The position numbers were made by a program, and so were the translations under genes. The notes beneath the pieces were generated by a model. It did not search any database and was not told the DNA's origin. It saw nothing but the letters and a program-made list of their open reading frames with translations. Of a stretch of 64,000 nt of DNA, positions 1 through 8,251 are shown in pieces (the stretch's first letter is position 1; every line of letters begins with the position of its first letter). The DNA lies in the NCBI GenBank assembly GCA_021781575.1, contig JAJXWP010000008.1, positions 1 through 64,000 on the forward strand, in the 5' to 3' direction. Origin of the DNA: Pseudomonadota bacterium (GTDB taxonomy: Bacteria; Pseudomonadota; Alphaproteobacteria; Rhodospirillales; Magnetospirillaceae).

Positions 1-114
1 ATCGGCGCAGCTATCGCTGGCGCTCTGATATACCGATCCAAAGAGCCGGATGCGTGATCCGCACGTCCGGTTCTGTGAGAGGCGCGGGAGAGCAATCTCC
101 CGTGCCTACTCGAC
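1..114 (+). mobile_element. Group II intron, 3' end (domains V and VI)
   Basis: Positions 43-73 form the conserved domain V hairpin (GAGCCGGATGCG ... CGCACGTCCGGTTC with a short loop). Positions 74-114 form domain VI: a GC stem at about 81-106 closed by an AGCAAT loop, followed by CTACTCGAC. The A at 108 is 7 nt before the 3' end, where the branch-point adenosine is expected. The intron ends in AC at 114. Exon sequence from 115 restores the reading of the interrupted oxidoreductase on the other strand (GGA GCC TA.). The 5' part of the intron and any reverse transcriptase gene lie outside the window. A short open frame at 1-57 could be domain IV or the end of the intron protein, but is too short to identify. 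Confidence 0.82.
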
Positions 115-395
115 TAGGCTCCGACCGGCGCTCCGGCGTAGGCCACGCGGTCGCCCGGCTTGAGGCGGGCGACTCCGGCACCGACGGCGTCTACCACGCC
201 TGCCGCTTCCACCCCGGGCACGGCAGGGTCGGGCAGCGGGTAGAGGCCGCTGCGATGATAGATGTCGATGAAGTTGACGCCGATTGCCTCATGGCGCAAA
301 CGGATTTCGCCGGGGCCGGGCTCTTGCGGCGGAGAAGGCTCCACCCGCAGGCGATCGACGCCACCCGGTTTGCTGATACGGATTCGGATGTCCAT
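115..395 (-). pseudogene. NADPH:quinone oxidoreductase (Qor-like), N-terminal fragment cut by the intron
   Basis: The fragment encodes the first 93 residues of a zinc-independent MDR-family quinone reductase. It has the family GINFIDIYHRSGLYP-type segment at about residues 39-53 and an EAAGVVDAVGAGV core followed by LKPGDRVAY. In E. coli Qor the equivalent point continues with a Gly-Ala-Tyr. Here GGA GCC TA is interrupted at the group II intron 3' boundary, giving an accidental TAG stop. The NADPH-binding Rossmann domain is therefore missing from the window. The intron is antisense to this gene, so splicing could not restore its mRNA. The rest of qor should lie beyond the intron to the left. 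It is divergent from the LysR gene at 507, a common regulator/target arrangement. Confidence 0.8.
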
Positions 396-506
396 TCATT
401 CCACTCCCGCCATGCCGCCCTCGGTGCGGCAACGACGACCTTAACCACCCCTCGATCATTCGATAAGGTGGACGTTTCCACATGCACCAATGAAATAAAC
501 TCAACA

Positions 507-1403
507 ATGATCCGCGCCGAGCTGTCCGATCTCGCCATCTTTGCCAGCATTGCCCGGCACCGCAGCTTCCGCCGTGCCGCCACCGAACTGGGGCTGTCCA
601 CCTCGGCCTTGAGCCATGCCCTCAAGGGTTTGGAGGCTCGCCTGGGCATCCGGCTGCTCCATCGCACCAGCCGTAGCGTGGCGCCGACAGAGGCGGGCGA
701 AGCCCTGTTGAAAAGGCTGGCCCCGGCGCTGGCCGAGATAGGGGCGGCGGTGGATGAGGCCGCTTCCATGCGCGACGGTCCTTCGGGAACCCTGAAGATC
801 AATGCGCCACGGTCGGTTTGCCGCCTGCTGCTGCTGCCGCTGGTCACCAGATTCCTTGCCGCCTGCCCGCGTGTGCGGGTCGAGGTGGTGGCCGATGACG
901 CGCTTACCGACATCGTTGCCCGCGGCTTCGATGCCGGGGTGCGGATCGGCGAACGGCTGGCGGGCGACATGATCGCTGTGCCGCTGTCCCCGCCGCAACG
1001 CTTCGTCGTGGTCGGGGCGCCGGCCTATCTGGAGGCCCGCGGTCTGCCGCAGGCGCCGCACGAGCTTATCGGCCACGCCTGCCTGCGCCAGCGGTTCCCC
1101 GGCGGCGAGGTGTTGCCGTGGGGCTTCGTCAATGGCAAAGAGTCCTTCGACGTCTCCATCGATGGGCCGCTGATCCTTGGCGATCAGGAACTGATCCTGG
1201 ATGCGGTCCTGGCCGGGCTCGGCCTGGCTTATATTTTCGAGGCCTACGCCAAGCCGGCGGTCGAGGCCGGGCGGGCCATATCCGTCCTTGACGCGTGGTG
1301 CCCCGCCTTTCCCGGTTTCTTTCTCTATTATCCCGGCCGTCGACATCCACCGCCGGCATTGCGGGCATTCATCGACATGATCCGACGGGGCGACGGGGTG
1401 TAG
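507..1403 (+). CDS. LysR family transcriptional regulator
   Basis: 298 aa, the usual LysR length. Residues 1-60 carry the winged helix-turn-helix (LSDLAIFASIARHRSFRRAA, then LGLSTSALSHALKGLEARLG and LLHRTSRSVAPTEAG). The rest is a substrate-binding domain of the CrgA/PP2551-like type (PRVRVEVVADDALTDIVARG, FDAGVRIGERLAGDMIAVPL). The frame is open further upstream to 54, but that part overlaps the intron and the antisense qor gene. The ATG at 507 is chosen because it begins directly before the conserved domain, although no clear ribosome binding site precedes it. It is divergent from qor, so it probably regulates that oxidoreductase; the effector is unknown. Confidence 0.85.
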   Translation: MIRAELSDLAIFASIARHRSFRRAATELGLSTSALSHALKGLEARLGIRLLHRTSRSVAPTEAGEALLKRLAPALAEIGAAVDEAASMRDGPSGTLKINAPRSVCRLLLLPLVTRFLAACPRVRVEVVADDALTDIVARGFDAGVRIGERLAGDMIAVPLSPPQRFVVVGAPAYLEARGLPQAPHELIGHACLRQRFPGGEVLPWGFVNGKESFDVSIDGPLILGDQELILDAVLAGLGLAYIFEAYAKPAVEAGRAISVLDAWCPAFPGFFLYYPGRRHPPPALRAFIDMIRRGDGV

Positions 1404-1573
1404 AGGTGGCCGGCAGTTGCCTCAGCCATAGGTCGAACCGGCCTCGGTCAGGAAACGGTAGAGCGGTGCCACGGCATGGAAGCCGCGATCCTGGCGGCGA
1501 GGAACCCTATCGAGGGTCTTTTGATAGACCGAACCTTTGGAAAGAGTCACTGCACTACCGATACCTCCACGTC

Positions 1574-1612
1574 TTGACACTGGCGCGCTCCTGGACGGAA
1601 CATAACAGGAAC
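1574..1612 (+). promoter_or_regulatory. SOS promoter of imuA: -35 element and LexA box
   Basis: TTGACA at 1574-1579 is a consensus -35. At 1598-1612 lies GAAC-ATAACAG-GAAC, the alphaproteobacterial LexA operator consensus GAAC-N7-GAAC. It falls where the -10 hexamer would be, so bound LexA should block RNA polymerase. The imuA ATG is 22 bp downstream. Repression by LexA is inferred from the motif and its placement. Confidence 0.8.
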
Positions 1613-1634
1613 ACATCGCTGCCGAGAGGTTCCC

Positions 1635-2417
1635 ATGGCCCCCATTTCCCTAGCCCAATTGCGGGCTCGCATCGCCGCCCTGGAAGGGTCCGGGCGGAAC
1701 GACGAGATTGAAGTGTTGCCGTTCGGCCTGGCCGAGATCGATGGCGTGCTGCCTTGGGGGGGGCTGCCGCGCGGTGGGTTGCACGAAATCGTTCCGGCAC
1801 CCCTGGCCGATGGCGTCGAGCACGGCGCGGCGCTGGGTTTTGCCGCCTGGTGGCTGGGCCGCCTGACGGAGTCCGCAGGTTTGGGCGGCCCGGTGCTGTG
1901 GGTGGCGGCCGACGACGGCCTTTATGCCCCCGGCCTTGCCGCCCTGGGGCTGGCGGCCGAGCGTCTGCTGATGGTGCGGGCCGACGGGGTAAAGCAATTG
2001 CTGTGGGTGATGGAGCAGGGGCTGCACTGCCGGGGGTTGGGCGGCGTGTTGGGCGAAGTGCGGGGCCTCGACCTGGCCGCCGCCCGCCGGTTGCAGCTTG
2101 CCGCCCGGACCAGCGGCGTCACCGCCCTGCTGCTGAACCGCGGCGACGCTTGCGGCCCGGCGCTGACTCGCTGGCGTATCGGCCCGGCCGCCGGCGACGG
2201 CCCGGCGGGGGAAGGCGTTGGCCGATGGCGCTGGCGGGTCGAACTGGTCCGCTGCCGGGGCAAGGGGGTGGGCGAGGACGGCCTCGTCGCCGCCTGGCTG
2301 CTGGAATGGAATGACGAGGCGCGGTCTTTGGAACTGGCCGACAGGCAAGCTCAGCCTGTCGCCGGCTCATACAAATCGGTCCACGCGGCGCAATGGCGCT
2401 CTTATGTGCACCGATAG
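1635..2417 (+). CDS. imuA: ImuA, SOS mutasome accessory protein (RecA/SulA-like)
   Basis: 260 aa. ImuA proteins are RecA-related scaffold proteins that work with ImuB and DnaE2 in error-prone translesion synthesis and damage-induced mutagenesis. Family features seen: an N-terminal helix (LAQLRARIAALEG), the IDGVLPWGGLPRGGLHEIVP segment near residues 34-54, and a RecA-like core (GPVLWVAADDGLYAPGLAALGL, then VMEQGLHCRGLGGVLGEV). It starts at ATG 1635, close behind a LexA box at 1598-1612. In most alphaproteobacteria imuA is immediately followed by imuB and dnaE2. Here imuB begins 4.3 kb downstream, after four metabolic genes of mixed orientation, so imuA forms its own SOS transcription unit. 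Confidence 0.9.
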   Translation: MAPISLAQLRARIAALEGSGRNDEIEVLPFGLAEIDGVLPWGGLPRGGLHEIVPAPLADGVEHGAALGFAAWWLGRLTESAGLGGPVLWVAADDGLYAPGLAALGLAAERLLMVRADGVKQLLWVMEQGLHCRGLGGVLGEVRGLDLAAARRLQLAARTSGVTALLLNRGDACGPALTRWRIGPAAGDGPAGEGVGRWRWRVELVRCRGKGVGEDGLVAAWLLEWNDEARSLELADRQAQPVAGSYKSVHAAQWRSYVHR

Positions 2418-2519
2418 GGAATCTGCCTTCATCACCTTGGTTGACCGGCGTCAGCATGGCGTCATGGAGGTCGAGCCGGCTCACCAGCCTCACCACCGTC
2501 TTGGTGATTTTGCGGTTTC

Positions 2520-2858
2520 TCAAGCCGGCCACCCGAAATGCACGGCCAGCCAGATGGTCGGTGCATCGGGGGCGGTTTGCTCCACCCGATGGCGCCGATG
2601 CGGCGAAATGAACAGATAGTCGCCGGGGCCCATTCGATACGGTTCCGCCTCGTCGGCAAAGCGCAGCACCGCCGATCCTGACAGCACCATCACCCATTCG
2701 GCCTGAGCCTGGTCATACCAGAAACCCGGTGGACTGGCCTGGCCGGTCGAGACGATGCGTTCGATACGGGCTCCGGGCATGGTAACCAGCGCGGTCACCA
2801 GTTCTTCGGCGGAGTGGGCGGGGACATCGGAGAAGACGCTTCCGGCCATCGTCTGCAT
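2520..2858 (-). CDS. Small cupin-domain protein
   Basis: 112 aa single-domain cupin. Visible are the beta-barrel signature EWVMVLSGSAVLRFADE and the second motif MGPGDYLFISPHRRHRVEQT, a metal-binding cupin pattern (E, H, H). The start is placed at ATG 2858 because GAGGG lies 10 nt upstream; an ATG at 2867 sits only 1 nt after that GAGGG and is less likely. It is divergent from the ggt gene at 2947, with 88 bp between them. The substrate is unknown. Stand-alone cupins of this size (often labelled phosphoribosylaminoimidazole-carboxamide- or mannose-isomerase-like) cannot be assigned a reaction from sequence alone. Confidence 0.72.
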   Translation of the reverse strand: MQTMAGSVFSDVPAHSAEELVTALVTMPGARIERIVSTGQASPPGFWYDQAQAEWVMVLSGSAVLRFADEAEPYRMGPGDYLFISPHRRHRVEQTAPDAPTIWLAVHFGWPA

Positions 2859-2946
2859 CGCCACCATTCCCTCGGCTTTCACCCCTGCAGCATCCCAGGC
2901 ATGATACACCGGCCGCCGGTGGCCGCCACCAATGGGAGACAGGCTC

Positions 2947-4656
2947 ATGCATCTGCGACCGCTTGCCGCTTTTCTGGCACTGGGGGTTCTCCTCGGGCTG
3001 CTCGCTTCGGCCGGCGCCGCTTCGCCGCCTCCCGTCGCCGGCGAGGACGGGATGGTGGCCAGCGTCCATGCCCTGGCGACTCGGGTCGGCAACGACATCT
3101 TGCGTCGTGGCGGCAACGCGGTCGATGCCGCCGTAGCTGTCGGCTATACCTTGGCCGTCGTTTATCCGGCCGCCGGCAATCTGGGCGGCGGCGGCTTCAT
3201 GACCATCCGTTTCGCCGACGGCCGCACCACCTTCCTTGATTTCCGCGAGAAGGCGCCGCTGGCGGCCACCGCCGGCATGTTCCTCGACCGGGCCGGCAAT
3301 GTCATGCCCAAGGCCGGCCTTCTCGGCTATCGGGCCGTTGCCGTGCCGGGCAGTGTCGCCGGCCTCGACCTGGCCTTGCGGAAATACGGCAGCATGAGCC
3401 GCCGGCAGGTCATGGCACCGGCCATCGCCTTGGCGGAAAAGGGGTTCAAGCTCGATGAGGCCGATGCCGCCGGCCTGAACGAAGCGGCTGCGGATTTCCG
3501 CAAGGACCCGCCGAGCGCGGCGATCTTCCTGAACCATGGCCGGCCCTATCGGCGGGGCGACATCCTGGTGCAGACGGATCTGGCGAAGGTCTTGCGCCGG
3601 ATCGCCCGGCAGGGAGCGGACGGCTTCTATCGCGGCCCCATCGCCGAGCGGATCGTCGCGGCCAGCCGGGCCAACGGCGGGCTGTTGAGCAAAGCCGACT
3701 TCGCGCAGTATGCGGTCCGTGAAATGCGGCCGATCACCTGCAGCTACAAAGGCTATGTTCTGTACTCCGCCCCGCCGCCGAGTTCCGGCGGCGTGGCCCT
3801 CTGCGAGATGCTGAACATCCTCGATCCTTATCCGCTGAAGGACTGGGGCTTCAATTCCGCCAAGACCATCCATTACATGGTGGAAGCGATGCGCCATGCC
3901 TATGTCGACCGCAACGACGACATCGGCGATCCCGATTTCATCGAAAATCCGGTCGGGCGTCTGCTCGACAAGGGCTATGCCGCGGCCATCCGCGCCCACA
4001 TCGATCCCGACAAGGCGGGCAATTCGCGGGACATCGGCCCCGGGACACCGCCGCACGAAGGCAGTGAGACGACCCATTATTCGGTCGTCGACAAGGCGGG
4101 CAACGCCGTCGCCGTGACCTATTCGCTCAACAATTTCTTCGGCGCCCGCGTTACCCCCGCCGGCACCGGCATACTGCTCAACGACACCATGGACGATTTC
4201 AGCGAAAAGCCCGGCGTGCCCAACATTTTTGGGCTGGTGCAGGGCAAGGCGGATGTGATCGCGCCGCATAAGACGCCGCTGTCTTCGATGAGTCCCACCG
4301 TGGTCACCAAGGACGGCAAGCTCGTCATGGTGTTGGGCAGCGCCGGCGGGGCGCGCATCATCACCATCGTCTTGCAAACCTTCCTGGACGTGGTGGACTA
4401 CGGTATGACGGTGCAGGAAGCGGTGGATGCGCCGCGCTTCCACCATCAATGGAAGCCGGACAAGATCTTCGTCGAGCCCTTCGCCATCTCGGCAGACACC
4501 AGGGCGGCGCTGGAGCGCATGGGGTATACGGTGACGCAGCAGAGCCCGTGGGGCGATGCCGTCGCCATCCTGCTCGGCGGCCCCGCTCTCGGCAAGACGG
4601 TCTCCGGCTATTGCTGCTTTGCCGGCGTCGACGACCGCCGGGCGGCACGCTATTGA
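2947..4656 (+). CDS. ggt: Gamma-glutamyltransferase, exported
   Basis: 569 aa, the usual length of bacterial periplasmic GGT. The enzyme hydrolyses or transfers the gamma-glutamyl group of glutathione and related peptides. Residues 1-25 form a signal peptide (hydrophobic AAFLALGVLLGLLASAGA). The precursor self-cleaves before the catalytic threonine, here T375 in TTHYSVVD, the same motif as T391 of the E. coli enzyme. Other signatures are GNAVDAAVAVGYTLAVVYP near residue 56, the GNLGGGGF turn and SSMSPTVV / GSAGGARI toward the C-terminus. ATG 2947 is chosen because it directly precedes the signal peptide. The gene lies between the split halves of the imu cassette. A second, cytoplasmic-type GGT is encoded at 48548-50137. 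Confidence 0.93.
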   Translation: MHLRPLAAFLALGVLLGLLASAGAASPPPVAGEDGMVASVHALATRVGNDILRRGGNAVDAAVAVGYTLAVVYPAAGNLGGGGFMTIRFADGRTTFLDFREKAPLAATAGMFLDRAGNVMPKAGLLGYRAVAVPGSVAGLDLALRKYGSMSRRQVMAPAIALAEKGFKLDEADAAGLNEAAADFRKDPPSAAIFLNHGRPYRRGDILVQTDLAKVLRRIARQGADGFYRGPIAERIVAASRANGGLLSKADFAQYAVREMRPITCSYKGYVLYSAPPPSSGGVALCEMLNILDPYPLKDWGFNSAKTIHYMVEAMRHAYVDRNDDIGDPDFIENPVGRLLDKGYAAAIRAHIDPDKAGNSRDIGPGTPPHEGSETTHYSVVDKAGNAVAVTYSLNNFFGARVTPAGTGILLNDTMDDFSEKPGVPNIFGLVQGKADVIAPHKTPLSSMSPTVVTKDGKLVMVLGSAGGARIITIVLQTFLDVVDYGMTVQEAVDAPRFHHQWKPDKIFVEPFAISADTRAALERMGYTVTQQSPWGDAVAILLGGPALGKTVSGYCCFAGVDDRRAARY

Positions 4657-4703
4657 CCTTCCTCCGCCCCGCCTCGCTCAAGAGCGTCGCGCAGGGCCGC
4701 GGT

Positions 4704-5726
4704 TCACGGTGCCAGAACGCCGCGGCGGATCTGGTCCAGTTCGACCGCCTCGAACAGGGCCTGGAAGTTGCCCTCGCCGAAGCCCTGGTTGCCGCGGCGT
4801 TCGATAATTTCGAAGAAGATCGGGCCGATCAGCGGGGCGGTGAAAATCTGCAGAAGCAATCCGCCTCCTTGCGCCGGGCCGCCGTCGACCAGGATGCGCT
4901 CCCGGCGCAACTGCTCCAGATCCAGCCCGTGGCCCGGCAGACGGGCATCCACCGCTTCGTAATAGGTGTCAGGGGTGTCGAGGAACGGCACTCCGGCAGC
5001 CTTGATCGCGGCCACCGCGGCGGAGATGTCGGCGGTCGACAGGGCGATGTGCTGAACGCCTTCGCCTTTGTACTGCTGGAGGAATTCTTCGATCTGCGAA
5101 TGGTTGTCGGCGGATTCGTTGATCGGGATGCGCACGCCACCCTCGGGGCTGGACATGGCGCGGCTGCGCAGGCCGCTATGGCGGCCGGTGATGGTGAAAT
5201 AGCGGATTTCCTCAAGGCCGAAGGCGCGGTGGTAGAACTCCGCCCAGATGTCCATGCGGCCGCGGCGGACGTTGTGGGTCAGATGGTCGATGGTCAGCAG
5301 GATGCTTCCCGCCACCGCCTCATCGCTGGTGGGAAAGGTCTCGGCCAGGCGTCCCCAGCCCTCGCCGTCGAGAAGGTAGAGAGCGGCGCCGTCGACGCCT
5401 TCCAGCGCCGGCAGCGGCAGATCCGGGCCGGGGATGCATAGGCGGCCGCCGCAGGCCAGGGCCTGGTGCTCCGCTGCCCCGGCGTTGTCCACCGTCAAAG
5501 CGAAGCCGCTCACGCCGGGCCCGTGGCGAGCGGCGAAAGCCGCGGCGAAGCCGGCCGGCTCGCCGTTCAACAGGAACAGGATGTTTCCCTGCCGCCATGC
5601 CTCGATCTGTCGGCTGCGGTGGCGTCCCGCCGGGGCAAAACCCAGGGCGGCGAACAGGCGGCGCAGGCGCTCCGGTTGGGGATCGGTGAATTCGACGAAG
5701 CCGAAGCTGAGCGGAGGTGTCGTCAT
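4704..5726 (-). CDS. hpd: 4-hydroxyphenylpyruvate dioxygenase
   Basis: 340 aa, typical of bacterial HPPD. It converts 4-hydroxyphenylpyruvate to homogentisate, the second committed step of tyrosine breakdown and the entry to pyomelanin or tocopherol-type products. The two vicinal-oxygen-chelate halves are visible. The iron ligands are H148 (TIDHLTHNV), H226 (GVQHIALST) and E306 (IFFEIIERRG). The C-terminal FFEIIERRGNQGFGEGNFQALFE block is the family hallmark. Its start codon overlaps the end of phhA by 4 bp (ATGA), indicating translational coupling. No homogentisate dioxygenase or aromatic aminotransferase is present in the window. Confidence 0.95.
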   Translation of the reverse strand: MTTPPLSFGFVEFTDPQPERLRRLFAALGFAPAGRHRSRQIEAWRQGNILFLLNGEPAGFAAAFAARHGPGVSGFALTVDNAGAAEHQALACGGRLCIPGPDLPLPALEGVDGAALYLLDGEGWGRLAETFPTSDEAVAGSILLTIDHLTHNVRRGRMDIWAEFYHRAFGLEEIRYFTITGRHSGLRSRAMSSPEGGVRIPINESADNHSQIEEFLQQYKGEGVQHIALSTADISAAVAAIKAAGVPFLDTPDTYYEAVDARLPGHGLDLEQLRRERILVDGGPAQGGGLLLQIFTAPLIGPIFFEIIERRGNQGFGEGNFQALFEAVELDQIRRGVLAP

Positions 5727-6556
5727 GGCTGGACTCCCGCATCGAGGGGAACGAGGCGATCCTCTCCGCTGGCCTCGCCGGGAGCGAGGACGGGCAGGGC
5801 GCCGACGCGCTCATAGACGGGCGAGAGGTCGCGATCGAGGGCGGCGAACAGATCGTGGTAATCGTCGATGACGAAATAGGTCTCCTGGAAAGCGTCGATG
5901 CGGTAGCGGCTGCGCATCACCCGCTCGAGGTCGAAGGCGATCCGGCGGGGCCGGGGATCCTCCAGGCTGTAGAGCACCTCGGCGCGCGAGGAGACGATGC
6001 CCGATCCGTAGATGCGCAACCCCGCCCCGGTGCGAACCAGGCCAAACTCCACCGTGTACCAGTAAAGCCGGGCCAGGTTGTCGAGCCGGTTGCGGTCCAG
6101 CGCCGCCACCCCCTGCCGGCCGTAAGCCGCCATGAAGTCGGCGAAAACCGGGTTGGCCAGCAGCGGCACATGGCCGAATACGTCGTGGAAGACATCCGGC
6201 TCCTGGATGTAGTCCAGATGATCGGCCGGCCGGATGAAACGGGTGGCGGGGAAGCGGCGCGCCGCCAGATGGGCGAAAAACACGGCGTCGGGGACCAGGC
6301 CGGGAACAGCCACCACCTTCCAGCCGGTGCGTCGCCATAGAACTTCGTTCAGGCGCCGGAAGTCGGGGATGCCCTCGCCGACCATCCCCAGGACGTCGAG
6401 GCCGGCCAGGAACTCCTCCGCCGCACGGCCGGGCAGTTGAGCCGCCTGGCGCTGGAACAGGGTCTGCCAGCGCTGGTGCTCTTCAGGAGCGTAAGCCGGC
6501 CAGTCCTGGTCGATGGTGAAGTCCGCCGCCGGCCGCTCTGCAGGCATCCCAAGCAT
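5723..6556 (-). CDS. phhA: Phenylalanine 4-monooxygenase
   Basis: 277 aa, typical of bacterial monomeric phenylalanine hydroxylase. It makes tyrosine from phenylalanine with tetrahydropterin and non-heme iron. The iron-binding facial triad is H124 and H129 in VFHDVFGHVPLL and E170 in YWYTVEFGL. The catalytic domain begins near residue 18 and ends at the YFVIDDYHDLFAALD segment; there is no ACT regulatory domain, as expected for proteobacterial enzymes. It is first in a two-gene operon with hpd. Together they carry phenylalanine to homogentisate once an aminotransferase elsewhere supplies hydroxyphenylpyruvate. A 174-bp gap separates it from the divergent imuB. Confidence 0.95.
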   Translation of the reverse strand: MLGMPAERPAADFTIDQDWPAYAPEEHQRWQTLFQRQAAQLPGRAAEEFLAGLDVLGMVGEGIPDFRRLNEVLWRRTGWKVVAVPGLVPDAVFFAHLAARRFPATRFIRPADHLDYIQEPDVFHDVFGHVPLLANPVFADFMAAYGRQGVAALDRNRLDNLARLYWYTVEFGLVRTGAGLRIYGSGIVSSRAEVLYSLEDPRPRRIAFDLERVMRSRYRIDAFQETYFVIDDYHDLFAALDRDLSPVYERVGALPVLAPGEASGEDRLVPLDAGVQP

Positions 6557-6676
6557 GTGAGAGACCTCGCAAAAGGCATATTTGTAAAGTGGGAGGCGGT
6601 GGCCGGGGGATCAACCGCCTCCTCCAGGTGCAAGGGGGCTGGGAGCAGGATACCGCCTCTCCGAATTGCGGATTGC

Positions 6677-6716
6677 TTGACTCGAAATTGTGCACAAAAT
6701 AGAACATTTCATGAAC
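6677..6716 (+). promoter_or_regulatory. SOS promoter of imuB-dnaE2: -35, -10 and LexA box
   Basis: TTGACT at 6677-6682 and TAGAAC at 6700-6705 are separated by 17 bp. The LexA box GAAC-ATTTCAT-GAAC (6702-6716) overlaps the -10. The imuB ATG is 14 bp further on. This second perfect GAAC-N7-GAAC box shows that the imuB-dnaE2 pair has its own damage-inducible promoter, independent of the one for imuA. Confidence 0.8.
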
Positions 6717-6730
6717 AAAACGGTGAAGCG

Positions 6731-8251
6731 ATGAAACGCATTGTCTCCGTCTGGCTGCCCCGCCTGGCCACCGACCGGCTGTGCCGGCGCTGCGCCGAGT
6801 GGCGGGATGAACCTCTGGCCACGGCCGGCGCGGATGGTCGCCGGCTGCTCCTGGCGGTCAACCGGGCGGCCCGGCTGGCTGGTCTTAGGGCTGGCATGAC
6901 GGTGGCCGATGCTCGGGCGGTGGCGCCTGGCTTGCGGCTCGCTCCGACCGATCCAGCGGGCGACCGGGCGCTGCTCGACCATTTGGCCGAGGGCTGCATC
7001 GCCTACACGCCGTGGACGGCCGTCGACGATGGGCCGGACAGCGGCGAGGGCGGCGGCCTGTGGCTCGACATCAGCGGCTGCGCCCATTTGTGGGGCGGCG
7101 AGGAGGCGTTGCTGGCCGAATTGCTGGGGCGGCTGGGGCGGCTGGGTTTCGCCGCCCGCGCCGCGGCGGCCGACACCCCCGGCGCCGCCTGGGCCTGGGC
7201 CCGGCTCGGCGATGCCGGACATCCCGTGTTGGCACCCGGCGGGCAGCAGAAAGCCTTGGCCGGTTTGCCGGTGACGGCGTTGCGCCTGCCGCCGGAGATC
7301 ATCACCGGTCTGGTGCGCCTCGGCCTGAAAAACGTCGGCGACCTTTATCCCCTGCCGCGCGCCGCCTTGGCCGAGCGGTTCGGCCGCATCGTCGCCTTGC
7401 GCCTGGACCAGGCGCTGGGCCGGCAGGATGAGCCTGTTTCACCGCGCCGGCCGGTGGAGGAACCGCGGGTCCAGTTGGCCTTCGCCGAAGCCATCGCCGG
7501 GCGGGAAGACCTGGCTGCCGCCGTCCGCCATTTGCTGGAGCGCTTGACGGGGCTGCTGGAGTGCCGGCGGCTGGGGGTGCGACGCCTGGAACTGGCCGCC
7601 TTCCGTCTCGACGCCTCGGCACGGCGGTTGACCATCGGCACCAGCCGGCCGAGCCGCGACCCCGGTCATCTGTTCCGCCTGCTGGCCGAACCCCTGGCCG
7701 GGCTCGATGCCGGTTTCGGCGTCGAGATGCTGCTGCTGGCGGCAACCGAGACGGGGTCGTTGGAGGCCGCGCAGGCCAGTCTGGCGCCGGCTGCTGAGGG
7801 TGCCGAAGGTGGAGAGGAGTTCACCCGCCTGCTCGACGCCCTTGGCAATCGCCTGGGTTGTGACCGAGTGCTACGCTTCGCTCCCCGGCAGAGCCATCTG
7901 CCGGAACGCGCCGTCCGCTGCCTTGGTCCCGCCGCCTTCTTTCCCACCGGGGAAGGCTGGCCCGCTGCCCGCCGCCCGCTACGCCTGTTGCTTCGGCCCG
8001 AGGCGGTGGAGGCGGTGGCGCCGCTGCCCGACGGCCCACCGCTGCTGTTTCGCTGGCGCCGCCATAGCTACCGCATACGCCGGGCGGAAGGGCCGGAACG
8101 GCTGGCTGCCGAATGGTGGCGGCAGAACGCTCCGGACCGCGACTACTATTGCGTCGAAGACGAAGCTGGCCGCCGCTTCTGGCTTTTCCGCCAAGGCTTT
8201 TACGGCGAGGGCGAGGGGCCGCGATGGTTCCTGCACGGCGTCTTTCCATGA
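6731..8251 (+). CDS. imuB: ImuB, inactive Y-family polymerase-like mutasome hub
   Basis: 506 aa. ImuB is related to Y-family DNA polymerases but lacks the catalytic acidic residues. It bridges the beta clamp, ImuA and DnaE2. The N-terminus KRIVSVWLPRLATDRL replaces the DxDCFF-type catalytic motif of active Pol IV/V, consistent with loss of polymerase activity. A palm/finger-like region runs to about residue 200, a thumb-like segment (LGLKNVGDLYPLPRAALAERFG) lies near residues 195-220, and a little-finger-like domain follows. The C-terminus RDYYCVEDEAGRRFWLFRQG is characteristic. ATG 6731 is chosen since the LexA box and promoter lie just upstream and the family sequence begins here. It overlaps dnaE2 by 4 bp. 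Confidence 0.92.
   Translation: MKRIVSVWLPRLATDRLCRRCAEWRDEPLATAGADGRRLLLAVNRAARLAGLRAGMTVADARAVAPGLRLAPTDPAGDRALLDHLAEGCIAYTPWTAVDDGPDSGEGGGLWLDISGCAHLWGGEEALLAELLGRLGRLGFAARAAAADTPGAAWAWARLGDAGHPVLAPGGQQKALAGLPVTALRLPPEIITGLVRLGLKNVGDLYPLPRAALAERFGRIVALRLDQALGRQDEPVSPRRPVEEPRVQLAFAEAIAGREDLAAAVRHLLERLTGLLECRRLGVRRLELAAFRLDASARRLTIGTSRPSRDPGHLFRLLAEPLAGLDAGFGVEMLLLAATETGSLEAAQASLAPAAEGAEGGEEFTRLLDALGNRLGCDRVLRFAPRQSHLPERAVRCLGPAAFFPTGEGWPAARRPLRLLLRPEAVEAVAPLPDGPPLLFRWRRHSYRIRRAEGPERLAAEWWRQNAPDRDYYCVEDEAGRRFWLFRQGFYGEGEGPRWFLHGVFP

Noticed and set aside
54-506. N-terminal extension of the LysR regulator
   Set aside because: It runs through the intron end and antisense to qor and has no LysR homology before ATG 507.
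1422-1520. Minus-strand frame ending DRGFHAVAPLYRFLTEAGS, perhaps a gene remnant
   Set aside because: Protein-like but too short to match to a family, with no start or neighbouring domain.
2713-4449. 578-residue minus-strand open frame
   Set aside because: Antisense to the exported ggt gene, which has full catalytic motifs and a signal peptide.
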